From contig CM049395.1 in the NCBI GenBank assembly GCA_026929865.2, positions 36,088,001 to 36,152,000 of the forward strand: DNA of 64,000 nt, read 5' to 3'. This document shows, in pieces, positions 52,754 to 64,000 of the stretch. Positions within the stretch are counted from its first letter, which is position 1; every line of letters starts with the position of its first letter. The position numbers were made by a program, and so were the translations under genes. This DNA comes from Hyperoplus lanceolatus. Lineage: Eukaryota > Chordata > Actinopteri > Uranoscopiformes > Ammodytidae. The notes beneath the pieces were generated by a model. The model was not told where the DNA came from and did no database searches. It saw only the letters and a program-made list of their open reading frames with translations.

Positions 52754-53518
52754 GCACATGCATATAAATGCATCAAGCAGCAGAGCAAAGGATTATTTGT
52801 AATAAAAAAAGTGTGATCCCGGATACTACTTTCAGCAACACCCACTAAAAAAACATTGTTCCCACAAGCCTCATATTGTCCATTTAGGAGCAAGACTGTT
52901 GCGTCACACCGACAGCTGTTAAATGATATGAGCTTACATTTAATTTTTTATAGTCACCAACTGCATATGTTTCACATACAGCAGCGATGCGTGCAGTGTT
53001 GGGTTCCCTTTGTGAATTGCAAGTATTGTGTCACTGTAAGAAAGAGAAGAAAAAAAACCTATACAGCAGCAAATCCTACCAGGAGCCAGCGAGCGGGCGA
53101 CAAAAGGACTGTCGCGGCGGAGAAGGCTAGCAGCCCACATTGTGCTCATGTCGGTGGCAGCAGGAGACAATGGGGATGAGCGTTTTGGGAGCTTGACCTA
53201 GGCTACCTTCACTTCACCTCAGGTAGACAAGGTTAAGATGGATGGCCCTAATTAAAAGAAAGGGCCTCTCCTCTCCACAATGGCATCAGGTTTATTTTAC
53301 AGGAACTTTAACAGGGCCTTTTGTGGGGGAGGTAATTATAGGGTAAAGTGATTAGAGCTCCCCAAAGGCTATGGAGGTGACAGACAGACGCGGCCAAGTA
53401 ACCCAAGTAACCTTTCAGTATGACATCTCTTCCTATTGTCATTCACACCGCACACTAATTTCAACCATGCAGTGTGCATTTATGCTTTGCCTCTTGGTCT
53501 CTCCCTATCACTTTGGTC

Positions 53519-54685
53519 TTAGACAACAATGTTACAGCTATCGATATAAAAATGCACTGTGCAGCACTTTTTGTTGATCTGTCAAAAGCTTTTGATACTT
53601 TAGATCACCATTTGCTTTTAGAGAGCCTGCATGAAATTGGTTTTGATTATTCTACATGTAGCTGGTTTAGGGACTATCTCTCTGATAGACAGCAGTCAGT
53701 AAAACTGGGATGCTACCAAACTGAGTTTTTAACAGTTACAAATGGTGTTCCGCAGGGCTCAATTTTAGGTCCAGTCCTATTCACAATTTACATCAATAAC
53801 ATTGTTTCATCACAACAAAACTGCCATGCCCATTTGTATGCGGACGACACTGTACTGTATTGCATTTCTGATTCAGTGCAACAATCTGTTCAGAACCTAC
53901 AGAGCTCTTTTAACTCCCTGCAGAACTGTCTAGTGGATCTCAGGCTTGTCCTTAATACAGAAAAAACAAAATATATGTGTTTTTCCAGAGCAAGAATTAC
54001 ACATTTTAATGATCTTATTATTCACACAAATAATGGATCTCATATTGAAAGAGTCACTGAATATAAATATCTTGGCATCTGGATAGATGAAAAACTCTCT
54101 TTTACATTTCACATAAAAAATCTTGTCTGTCGTCTGCGACAAAAGATTTGATATTTTTATAGGAATAAAGCCACCTTCCCATTGTTCAGTAGGAAAAGGA
54201 TTATTGAGGCAGTTTTTATGTCTGTCCTTGATTACGGTGATGTGGTTTATCGGCATGCATCTCGTTCATGTCTTAAACTCCTAGACTCTGTATTTCACTC
54301 TGCTTTGAGATTCATTACAGGAGATGCTTATGATACACACCATTGTGTTTTATATGAAAAGGTTGGGTGGTCCTCCCTTAAGGAGAGACGTGATGCACAA
54401 TGGCATATTTTTATATATAAAGCTCTGACTGGAAAGCTACCACTCTATTTGACAGAAATTCTGCTTATTTCAGATGGGCTTTATCAAACCCGCTCAACTG
54501 ACATGCTCATGTTATATGTTCCCTATGCCCGGTCTGAGCTTGGTAAAACCGCTTTTAGCCATAGTGCCCCTGACTCCTGGAACAGCCTACAACATACAAT
54601 TAAAATAAATACACTCATAACTGTTAACCAATTTGAAATTATTATTTTGAATCAGCCCCTCTACACTTGTAACTGTTTTAATTAG
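53519..54685 (+). pseudogene. L2 LINE reverse transcriptase (ORF2 C-terminal part)
   Basis: RNA-directed DNA polymerase of a LINE, which copies its own RNA into nicked chromosomal DNA. Palm motif A reads FVDLSKAFDT, with its Asp codon at 53576. Next come GVPQGSILGP (from 53744) and motif C YADD (53837-53848), which supplies the two catalytic Asp. The thumb-side EYKYLGIWID and the C-terminal blocks LDYGDVVY, LRFITGD, VGWSSLKERR, YKALTGKLP and ELGKTAFSHSAPDSWN follow. The frame ends in CNCF, like the usual C-terminus of fish L2 proteins. A single in-frame TGA (54149-54151) splits it just after LRQKI; the frame is otherwise open for about 390 codons, so the copy is fairly young. Without the endonuclease it cannot be autonomous. 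Confidence 0.92.
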
Positions 54686-54732
54686 GCTATTGTCTCTTTC
54701 ATTCAATTGATCTGAATGTTTTAAATTGTTGT

Positions 54733-54854
<122 letters not shown>

Positions 54855-56826
54855 CTTGTTATGTATTCTCATTGTATATTGTGTATCTGTACAAACTCAA
54901 CATCATTGTAAAAGAGGGTCACCCCACAATTGATCTTTCGAGGTTAAATAAAGGAAAATGAAAATCTCCCTCCCTCTCTCTCTCTTTCTCTCTCAGTGTC
55001 ATCTCACTATGTACAAGAACATTGCACATGTTGCCAAATGTGGCTCCGACCAGCTCCAGACAAAAGGTTATGGAGATCATTTTTCCAATGAGGAGGGAGT
55101 CGTGTTGGCATGAGGACAGAGAGCGGCTGAGTTTCCTCCACAACAATGGCTACAGAGTGACCTAGCAAATGTGTGGAGCCGAGGGGCTAGATGCTGAGCA
55201 GATGACGTGCCGTGCCCGAAACCATTTAACATTATGCCAGCGACGGGACCGGCCCCCTGTGGGACTTTTTCTGAAGCGGAAATGTGTGTCGGGCACGGCA
55301 AAGAATGCACTAATCTTCTGTTTATTAAGTGTGGGGTAACTTGATATTGGTGATTAAATGGAGATTTGAGCACGATACAGCCGCTCCATAGGCGCAGTCA
55401 CATGGCGCTGGGGCTCGTCTCGGTTCAGCATATGGTCCTGGCTAAATGTGTGAAAGACTGCGCGTAGCGTGTGCACTGACAAGCTTGCCAATCAAGGACC
55501 CAGCCCGTGACAGTATGCTGCCTAACAAGGATTCCGTGTCCCTGATATTTCGGATATTTCTGCGAAGCAAGCAGGGGACTTGATCATATCTTTACAGAGA
55601 GAAGAAGAAAAAAAAGAGCTCGGAGATGTGCCAACACCAACTCTTGCCATTCAAGAGGGCTGAGATTTGGATTGTGGGTTAGGGAAACAAGATAATGTTC
55701 ACTTAGAAAAGTCACAGAGTCATGTTTCAAATGCCTGCACCCGCTCCTCTGTGGCTCCTGTGATCCTGCAGAGAGCATGCTACCACTACATTCATCTCTA
55801 ACTTTCTGTGTGCTTGACTTAACGTGTCATTGTGTTGTGGGTCTATCATGCACTCTATTGGTGTGTATCCGTGTCTGCTTGCGTAGAACGAGAGGGATCT
55901 CTTTTGGCAAGCATGTTCGAGTGCGCTTGAGAACCATTGCCACATACTTAGATATCACTACCAATGCTATTCGGAGAAGCAATTAAAATCTGTTTAGCTG
56001 TCTGCATGCATGAACGCACACACCCATACCAGGCTGTCTAAGGAGTCAGCAGGGAAGTCAGATACTATTATTATGCCCCCAGTCTCCATAGCAAAATGCT
56101 ACATGGGTCAGTACCAACCTTAGGTTTCGATGGCAAGCGTGTGGTTTCAAAATGGTTGGGTTAAGTCCCACTTCAGAATGAATAACTCCCGTCATGGTGA
56201 CTGTGATCAAGGCAGTCTCCGATTACTACAGGGATTATTACGTACAACAAAAGTTCTGGGATTCAATTTAGCACTGCTAAAAATTAGCAATGTGTGTTTG
56301 TGTGTTTGTTTGCGTTTTTTGTCCTGTATAGGTTGTCTTTTTATAGTTTTCTACTGCATACATAAGTAATTACTTTTCATGAACAAAAAGGTAAATACGT
56401 TGGGATAGTAATGACTAATATAATAGTTTTAGAAGTTTTAAATGTTTTTTTTCAAAATCAATATGTAATGTTTGCCATGCCATGCCATGGCACTTACTGC
56501 ACACTGAGATATGTATGAAATATCATTTATTAAAAGGCCCCATTATGACATGTAATAGTTCTTGTTGATTCTGACCCTGTGTGTAGCGGTGAGTTCATAC
56601 ACAACCGAGTGTGTCGACTACACACAGCCATTCCTCTCAGCCTTATCAAAGCCCGACCAAAAGCCACTTTAAGACGCTCATATAAATCAACCTAACCACT
56701 AAAAGAGGTGTGCTTTATTGTGGGCAGTGGACAGGGCCTCTTTTGTCAGCTAACTTTCTAAAGCTAACGTTTTTGATAGTTCTGCCAATCGCTGCTAATA
56801 ATGCATCTGATAAGATAAGCTGTGGC

Positions 56827-56828
<2 letters not shown>

Positions 56829-56883
<55 letters not shown>
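56829..56883 (+). repeat. (CT)n-(TTTC)n microsatellite
   Basis: A CT array of about 42 bp followed by TTTC repeats. Confidence 0.96.
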
Positions 56884-57014
56884 GGTGCGAGGGATTTTGC
56901 AGGAACCCTCCTAGTAGTGTCAATAGTCCTTTGTAAGGAGTGTGTCCGAGTCAACACACCTGAGCACATCAGAGGGCGACAAACTCATCTCGGGTCAACA
57001 TGTTGAACCCCAGT

Positions 57015-57016
<2 letters not shown>

Positions 57017-57075
<59 letters not shown>
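57017..57075 (+). repeat. (GT)n microsatellite
   Basis: Uninterrupted GT array of about 59 bp. Confidence 0.97.
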
Positions 57076-57078
<3 letters not shown>

Positions 57079-57406
57079 GAGCGAGCAACACACAACAACA
57101 GACCGTGCTTTGTGCCTGCTGTATTAGCCACATTAATAACGGCCCTCTCAACAAGCTTGCTTGACAGCTGGGTGGGACTTTGAAGAATTCATAATGAAGC
57201 GATGCCTCAGATTAGCGCAGGAGCAGCTGCCTTTGAAGAAACAGCTCAGGTTGTGAGGTCCTAATTAGGAATGGCCTATTTTAGTTTGAACACATGCTAA
57301 GGAAACAGTGTTTTGTGTGCAGGCCTCTGTGTGCGTGTATATGCTTATCATCATGTGTTCATACAAGGGTGCATGTGTGCGTATGCATTGATGCAGAACG
57401 TGTTTA

Positions 57407-58550
57407 CAGTTTTTCTCAGTTGCTTTGGTGCTTTTCTCAGATCAGAATGAAAATTCTCATAACTATTAGTTCAACCTCCGCAACATTTAGTCATTTGAGC
57501 ACATCATAGTAGCAATTTCTCCTTCCTCTGAACAAATTGCAAAAGTTTTTTGACATGTATCAGTTGCTTTCATACAATTCTCTGTTGTTTTATAGCATTG
57601 TCATTTGCTTACGTCATGTCAGTCAAAATGAACCATACTTATGGATGCTGAATAGTCGTTCCCAATAAAACTAAAAGTCTTCATTTCATTGCTTGAGTCA
57701 TACATACAAAATTGTTGAACTATTTATCAAATTCTGTCATGCAAATTGTATACCTTTCTTTTTATGTTTTTCCTGGAAATGTCTCCTAAATTGAACAATT
57801 GCTCTCAGGTGGACTTCAGCTTTCACTCACAAGGAGGTGTGTGAAGTATTAGCTGTAACCAATGACTTTCCTCGCTGCATTGCAAGGGATAATATCCGTT
57901 GTGATGTAGATGAAAATATGTGGTCAGACAGACAGGAATGTCTGGATGTGCCAGAATGATTTACCTATACATGTTCAGTTACAATATGTCCTGTTATATT
58001 GTTCACATTAGTGCACAGCTCTACCAAAAGGGTGTTTTTTATGTTTGTTCTAAATAAGTGACTGAAGTGTATTTTTCTTTTGCACAATGCTGTAGAATTG
58101 CAAAGAGCATATACAGTAAAAATGTGAAACATACGTATGCAGTGTCTTGTACTCACTTACTCCCCTAACTACAGCAATGTGTAACTTTACTGTCATTTTC
58201 AAATGGCTGTACAAGTAGTGTATAGTGCTGTCTTGAGCATTTTCAGGTAGTGTCACCGAGTTCTGACCTTTTTTTTTCATTGGAAAACACTGAGAGAATA
58301 AATTGTCATAATGAAAACATGACAAAGCCATTTGACTATCTTGTTCATAAACGATGGTGTCAAGACTTCTCATTTTGATGACACTGGCAGTTTCATTGAC
58401 ATGAATACTTGCTTTTGAGGAATAGACTATCCATTTTGAGCAAGTGATGTACTTTTGCAGGTTATCCACTAGGTTTTGCAGTTTGCACTAACTGCTGTGC
58501 AAATGTTAATAGTGATGTGAGAAAAGCACCAAAGCGACTGAGAAAAACTG
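57407..58550. mobile_element. DNA transposon, 1.14 kb, with 38-bp terminal inverted repeats
   Basis: The left end (57407-57444) and the reverse complement of the right end (58513-58550) agree at 36 of 38 positions, beginning CAGTTTTTCTCAGT and including GCTTTGGTGCTTTTCTC. The interior is about 1.07 kb of AT-rich DNA. The only sizeable frame is on the minus strand (58050-58469, 139 codons) and has no transposase motif I can identify, so this is probably a non-autonomous or decayed copy. TA occurs just outside the left end and 3 bases beyond the right end, but no clean target duplication is seen, so the superfamily is open. Confidence 0.88.
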
Positions 58551-58644
58551 TGATACATTTTTATTTTCTGGGAGCTGGGAGCCAGGACTGCTTTAGCGCC
58601 CCCTTGGAAGATTTTTTTTTTAGTTCTCATCTCATGTTGTGTGA

Positions 58645-59240
<596 letters not shown>

Positions 59241-59491
59241 TGATGACCTGTACTCATATTGATACTAATACAACCACACCGCCCCACTAATGAACATAAA
59301 TGCATCCATGCATGCACCCAAACACAGCCATATATCTCTATAGCATGCCCCCCCCCCCCCCGCCCCACCCTCCCACTCGTAGCTCTTCTTCAATCAGCAC
59401 TGCTGCAAAACAATGGTGGAATGTTCCGGCCTGTTACCATTCCTCAGTGGCTATCTGATGAAGGAGAGCCGTGGATAATCCAGGCCGTTCC

Positions 59492-59702
59492 TTATCAGTG
59501 GCAGGGATCCCATTTCCATATTCAGGCCCTGCTGGCTGATAAGGGCCGCTCCTGATAAATGTGCAGTGATGGAGTGATACCTGTGGTCTGCAGTTGATGA
59601 GAGCCTTATGAATGGCTAAAGCAGAGGGGGTGGTGAAGGGGGTGAGGGGAGCGGGGGTGGGACTGGACAGTAGCTTTCAGCAGGCCTGATAAAAGCAAGA
59701 AG
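59492..59702. promoter_or_regulatory. Cluster of four TGATAA (GATA-factor) sites
   Basis: TTATCA at 59492-59497, then TGATAA at 59537-59542, 59553-59558 and 59697-59702. WGATAR is the binding motif of GATA transcription factors. Four in 210 bp of non-repeat DNA is suggestive of an enhancer but not proof. The last site lies beyond a G-quadruplex-prone tract. Confidence 0.3.
59626..59661 (+). other. Predicted G-quadruplex
   Basis: G runs of 5, 5, 4, 5 and 3 bases with short spacers (TGGTGAA, TGA, AGC, T) fit an intramolecular quadruplex. Sequence prediction only. Confidence 0.5.
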
Positions 59703-62700
59703 GAGAGGGTTGTGATTAATGCATCTAAGTGGCCCAGGGTCAGCGGCAGGCCCTCGCCAGTGACTGCTCTTAAGAGAGGTCACCTCCACGACCATCCGTC
59801 ACATATAGGCACACACAGAAGACACACCGTTACACACTACCCGTCAGTGTTTGTGTGCGCATGTGTATACGCTCAAGTGTGTGTACGAAGGTATTAAACA
59901 TTTGTGTACACAACTCTTAAGTATATGAACGCAAACATGCACACTGACATGCAAGCAGCATACCATACCATAAGCACTTGTAAATGCTTGTGGCACATTT
60001 AACAGTCTTTAAATACAGTTAGTGGTTTCACATGCATCAAATGCACACATGTGCCGTTTCATAGTTGAGGGAGCTGGACACTGAACACTGGGTGGGTGGC
60101 ACAGAGGGATCACTGACCACTTGAGGAGGACATATGACCTCCATTTTTCACCAGCCCCGTCCTTGGGGCCAGACAGTCAGACACAAATGCATTATTAATT
60201 GGGCTCTGTTTCACTATGTCCATTGCTCCATTATCAGTATGCTGACGATCACCAAGAGTCATCCCTCATTTATTGTCTCAGAAAGGGCCCATTCACGTTG
60301 TAAGTGACATGACAAAACAAGTGTGCACAAAAAAACACTGTTTAAAGGATCACATGATGTGTGTGTGAGTGATTGGTTTGGAGTGCAAAAATGTCAAGAT
60401 TTGACCTGCGTAAAACTAGTTTATATACTATCAGTTTTCAAAGGTAATACAACTAAGATGAATGTGCTAGTTTTGGTATGATGAGTAGAACTGCAACTAA
60501 AATTAATTGCACTAGTTTTATTAGTCGTGAATAGCCTGAAATAAGAATGAAAACTAAATGAGTGTACTACTTGCAGTATGAGTAGGCATAAATAGTTATA
60601 CAAAATGTACTAGTGTAGTTGTTTCAGTATAATGAGTAGATCAAATAGCAGAAGTTTGGAGGAAATTGAAAGGAGCTGATCAAAATTATGAAAATAATCA
60701 GATAGATTACCCGGTAAACTAATGTAAAAATTAGCAAAACAAAAACAAAAAAATATTTCACTTTAAGAAATCTATAAAATACAGTAGATATAAAAAAAAA
60801 ATAAGCAACTAAACTCAACCTATTTTTGATAGTCATTTTAAGACAAAAGGTTGGTAGCTGATCTGGCTTGTACTGTATGTAGGTAAAGTTTATGCGTGCA
60901 TATAAATATTTTTGGAAAAATTATAAAAACCTTGTCAACATTGTATCTGCATGGCACAAAGGCTCAAACTACTTCGAATACATATATGTAGAAAACAGAG
61001 TTTTTTTTCCTCCACAATAAACATTGTCAGTGTTTGAGGATGTTGTTGATTTTGCTGTTGTTTTCTCCACGGGGACTGATACAACGGGGCCCCCCTGTCC
61101 CTGGAGAAGACCTTCACCACGGGGGAACCCTTAAAAGCACATATTAAAAACACACTGTCTGTCTCCCTCCCATCTCCTCACATCCCCAGGCCCCAACACA
61201 CACTGTAAACAGCTGGCTTCACTGATATTTTATTAATGATGTTCTTTAATTAGTTTAATTACATAGAATCGCGACTTTGTGCATAATTTCACCCTCTTTT
61301 AATGAAAAAAGAAAAATCCCAAATGCCATTTATGTATACTAGAAATCTCTGCCCTCCGGCTGAGAGAAGTGTAATTGTGTGGGTTTCCTTTTAAGAAGGC
61401 CTTGTACCACGAGGTGCACTAAGTGTGAGTCAGAGTTGAGGGCTGCTTTGCTTTTTGTTGTCAATCATGCTTTGTTTGCTGATGAAAGCAGGGTGGTGCT
61501 GTGAGCCAAGCAAGAGCTTACTCATACAATGTATCATGTTTGGTTTGATTAGGCCGGTCTTTCTTCCACTAAAAACAAAAAGCTTTATTAACTTGTCTAT
61601 TCTAGATTTGTACATGCCGCTGGGCACTGTTTCATTTAATTGATAGCTATCATTTCAGGACCCCGTCATGGAATAGTTTATTCAATAATCCATCTCTGAA
61701 GATTATGAAGTGAGGGAACTTGGACAGCATCATGCAGGGTTCTTCCAACACTCAAAGAGCTTTGGGCATAGGAGTGCCCTGTTTCAATGTGACCCACATG
61801 CCAAGATGGCAGGTCCACCTGGGACGTCCCTCTGTGTTTGCACGGTAACCTAATAAGAGCAGATCAGTGCTTAAACACAGGGCTTTATTTAGACGGCACA
61901 ATGATTAGTCAGCAGCAACATTATCTGAGCTCATACATCTTACCATGCATGGCCCTCTGTCAACAGTGTTACTGGAAGAGGACAGCGCTAATGCTCGCAC
62001 ACATTAGCATCCCTCAACGGTTTCCAAGATGGCCGCCGGGGTAGATATATAGGGGGGGAAGTGCAGCTTGTCAGACACTGATGTTCCACCATGATGACAA
62101 CGGGAGTAAATGAGGTTTCAGAGACCTCATCTAAGACAAAATCAATATGCTGCCTCCTCAGCTCAGGAGAGAAGCTTTCTGCATTATCTGCTTTAAACCA
62201 ACACGTGGGGATAGAGAGAGAGAGAGGGAGAGAGACAGACAGACAGACAGAGAGAATGAGTAAAGATGCTCCTCTTTTTGGGGGGAGCTGGAAGATATCT
62301 GTCTCCACCTCCCATCAACATTGCCTCTTGATCTTGCGCACGATCCCATCACATCAACACACACACACACACAAAGGAAATGATAGATAGTATATACTTC
62401 TGATCCAGCCCACCTGGTTTGTAGTATCATTCCATGGCCCAGACTGCTTTACAAGTCAATTACCAGGCTAAATGACTTGAGGAATATCTCTCAAGAATGA
62501 TGTTTCATACACTTTATCGATGGCAATAGCATTACGGCTGATTAGCGGAACCAAATGTGCTCTTTTTGTAATGCAACACACAGAAGGGTAACTGGATCGC
62601 TGTGTTGGCTCAGGCGGTCCCCGGACGAGCCCCGCTGGCGGCTAGACTGGAAACATCCCAGAAAGCCTCAGCCCTGAGAGGGGCTAATGTTTCAGCAGGG

Positions 62701-63931
62701 GTGAAGGAGCTCGGAATGATAATGTTGATTTACTAAATAGTTGACTTAGAGGTCAGCGGCTTTCACGCGTCACACAACAGACGATACAGTCCTGCTTTGG
62801 AAATACACTAGCTAGATTTACTATGTATTGAATTGAAATTTGAAGAATACCATTGGCAATCTGACACTGACACTGGAATGTGAGCGACTTTCTGTCTCTC
62901 TGTCTCTCTGTCTGTCTGTCTCGATCCCCCCTGTTCCACTATGCACCAGGCCATTGTTGACTAAGCCAGTAATCACGCTTAGCTACATTGCTACACATCC
63001 CAATGTCCAACTGCATCACAGTTTGGTATGTAAAAACAAACAAGGTTGTGGATTCCTGGGAGCCTTTCTCTTGTTTGACACTAACATATGAAGAAGATAT
63101 ACTGAATTGCAAAATGCCAAACATACATTGTGTAGAATGCCATTGCTATCACTGGAACAGTTTCATCAATCAGGGGTTAAGTCTGTAGTTCAAGTACATT
63201 TCAAGATGTAGATGCAGTTGGGCAGTACTGCATTACTAGCACTAGAGGTGGAGAGAAATGGCTAGCTCTATTGAAAAAGCAGGAATACACCTGGCAGTAA
63301 TATTCACGTTCAGAAATAACCTAAAGGAACTAATAACCAAAGAGTTTTTTTTTAGTAAGAGGGTGAGCTCGAGAAAAATTGGTGTGCTGCATGTAGTCAC
63401 CTTAGCTGAGCACGTACCTCCAAACTGTAGGCTGACTACATGAACCACAATGCCCTGCTTTCAATGTATTTGTGTTTTGAACACAGCAAAAGCAACATAT
63501 GGATATGGAGGGCTTTGGAAAGTCATGTCAAAGTAATGTAACTAATCACATTGGCTGTTGGGTAATTAGCATAGTAAGGTAATCATGAATATCTAAGACC
63601 TCCTTCATCAATGCAATGTATACTGTTGTGTTTCGTCAATAACACTTTTTGTAAAGGTTATATTCCCGGTGTCATCCTGGAAAGCTAAATCAATTCCTTC
63701 TGTCATTACGGGGACATTAAAGAACAGTCAAAATCAACCCCCACAAGTGTTCAGAGAAACACCGCTCCAGTAGTGTAGGGGCTATATATAAATAATTAAC
63801 TGTAATTAAGACTATGTACACATGCATAATGAATTATTTAGATTAGCATTGATGCATTGACCTAGCCACCATGTTCTTGGATGTGATCTATCAAAACGAT
63901 GGTAGAGATGCAGGGCGCATGGGGGTAGAGG

Positions 63932-63933
<2 letters not shown>

Positions 63934-64000
<67 letters not shown>
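63934..64000 (+). repeat. (TG)n-(AG)n array cut by window end
   Basis: A TG array of about 37 bp passes directly into AG repeats with one ATAG, continuing to the last base of the window. Confidence 0.96.

Larger units (their letters stand above)
54965..57406. other. Non-coding DNA, no gene seen
   Basis: A TC-rich tract (54967-54995) borders the LINE. The rest is unique, with a relatively CpG-containing stretch at 55180-55560. No exon is recognised. Short frames on both strands match nothing known. Confidence 0.5.
59241..64000. other. Non-coding DNA to the window edge
   Basis: A 14-C run lies at 59348-59361. A low-repeat block at 59400-59570 contains GATA sites, and AT-rich DNA fills 60400-60960. 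Small arrays lie at 62213-62255 (GA/GACA), 62359-62374 (CA) and 62894-62922 (CTGT). No exon is recognised. Confidence 0.45.

Overview
The window reads as nuclear DNA of a ray-finned fish, most likely a spiny-rayed teleost. The evidence is a high density of long (CA)n/(TG)n arrays, an L2-clade LINE of the fish type, two copies of a short tRNA-derived SINE whose body carries the familiar teleost 'AGCGCTTTACA' and 'GGACACTTCG' blocks, several small inverted-repeat DNA transposons, and no mammalian-type repeats. There are no bacterial features such as operons, ribosome-binding sites, rRNA or CRISPR. The organism assignment is inference.

I recognise no host protein-coding exon. Almost all long open frames are products of simple repeats (poly His-Thr, Cys-Val, Leu-Ser) or chance frames in AT-rich DNA. 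The only real coding remnant is the reverse-transcriptase end of a LINE at 53.5-54.7 kb. The window is therefore best read as part of a large intergenic region or very long intron, possibly a gene desert holding distant enhancers. Several blocks look enhancer-like by motif content only.

Layout. 0-7.6 kb: unique DNA with an exact 101-bp duplication (871-971 and 2724-2824) and TG and GA arrays. 7.6-8.0 kb: a 343-bp TTAA-flanked inverted-repeat element. 8-27 kb: unique DNA with simple repeats, the first SINE copy (about 12.27-12.50 kb), a perfect 18-bp-arm hairpin (22913-22950) and the second SINE copy (26941-27244). 27.5-35 kb: a 128-bp CA array, a predicted G-quadruplex, and a degraded inverted-repeat element at 34.34-34.59 kb. 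35.3-40.1 kb: a second TTAA-flanked element and a 306-bp hAT-like element with an exact 8-bp target duplication. 40.2-41.0 kb: a CpG-rich block with a candidate splice donor. 43.6-44.5 kb: a GC-richer repeat containing a 310-bp tandem duplication. 45-48.7 kb: unusual, unrecognised sequence including promoter-like and exon-like signals (47.19-47.92 kb). 52-55 kb: very long TG/CA arrays and the L2 element. 57.4-58.55 kb: a 1.14-kb DNA transposon with 38-bp terminal inverted repeats. 58.6-59.2 kb: a 360-bp GGAT/AGAT/AGAC tetranucleotide array joined to a retroposon 3' end. 59.2-64 kb: unique DNA with a GATA-motif cluster, closing in a TG/AG array cut by the window edge.

The active theme is mobile DNA rather than a gene pathway. 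One autonomous-type retroposon (L2) and several non-autonomous elements sit in otherwise unique, probably regulatory, DNA. I did not find a convincing new molecular system. The best leads are the exact 101-bp duplication, the perfect hairpin, the 1.14-kb transposon, the promoter/exon-like block at 47 kb and the compound GATA/GACA array.
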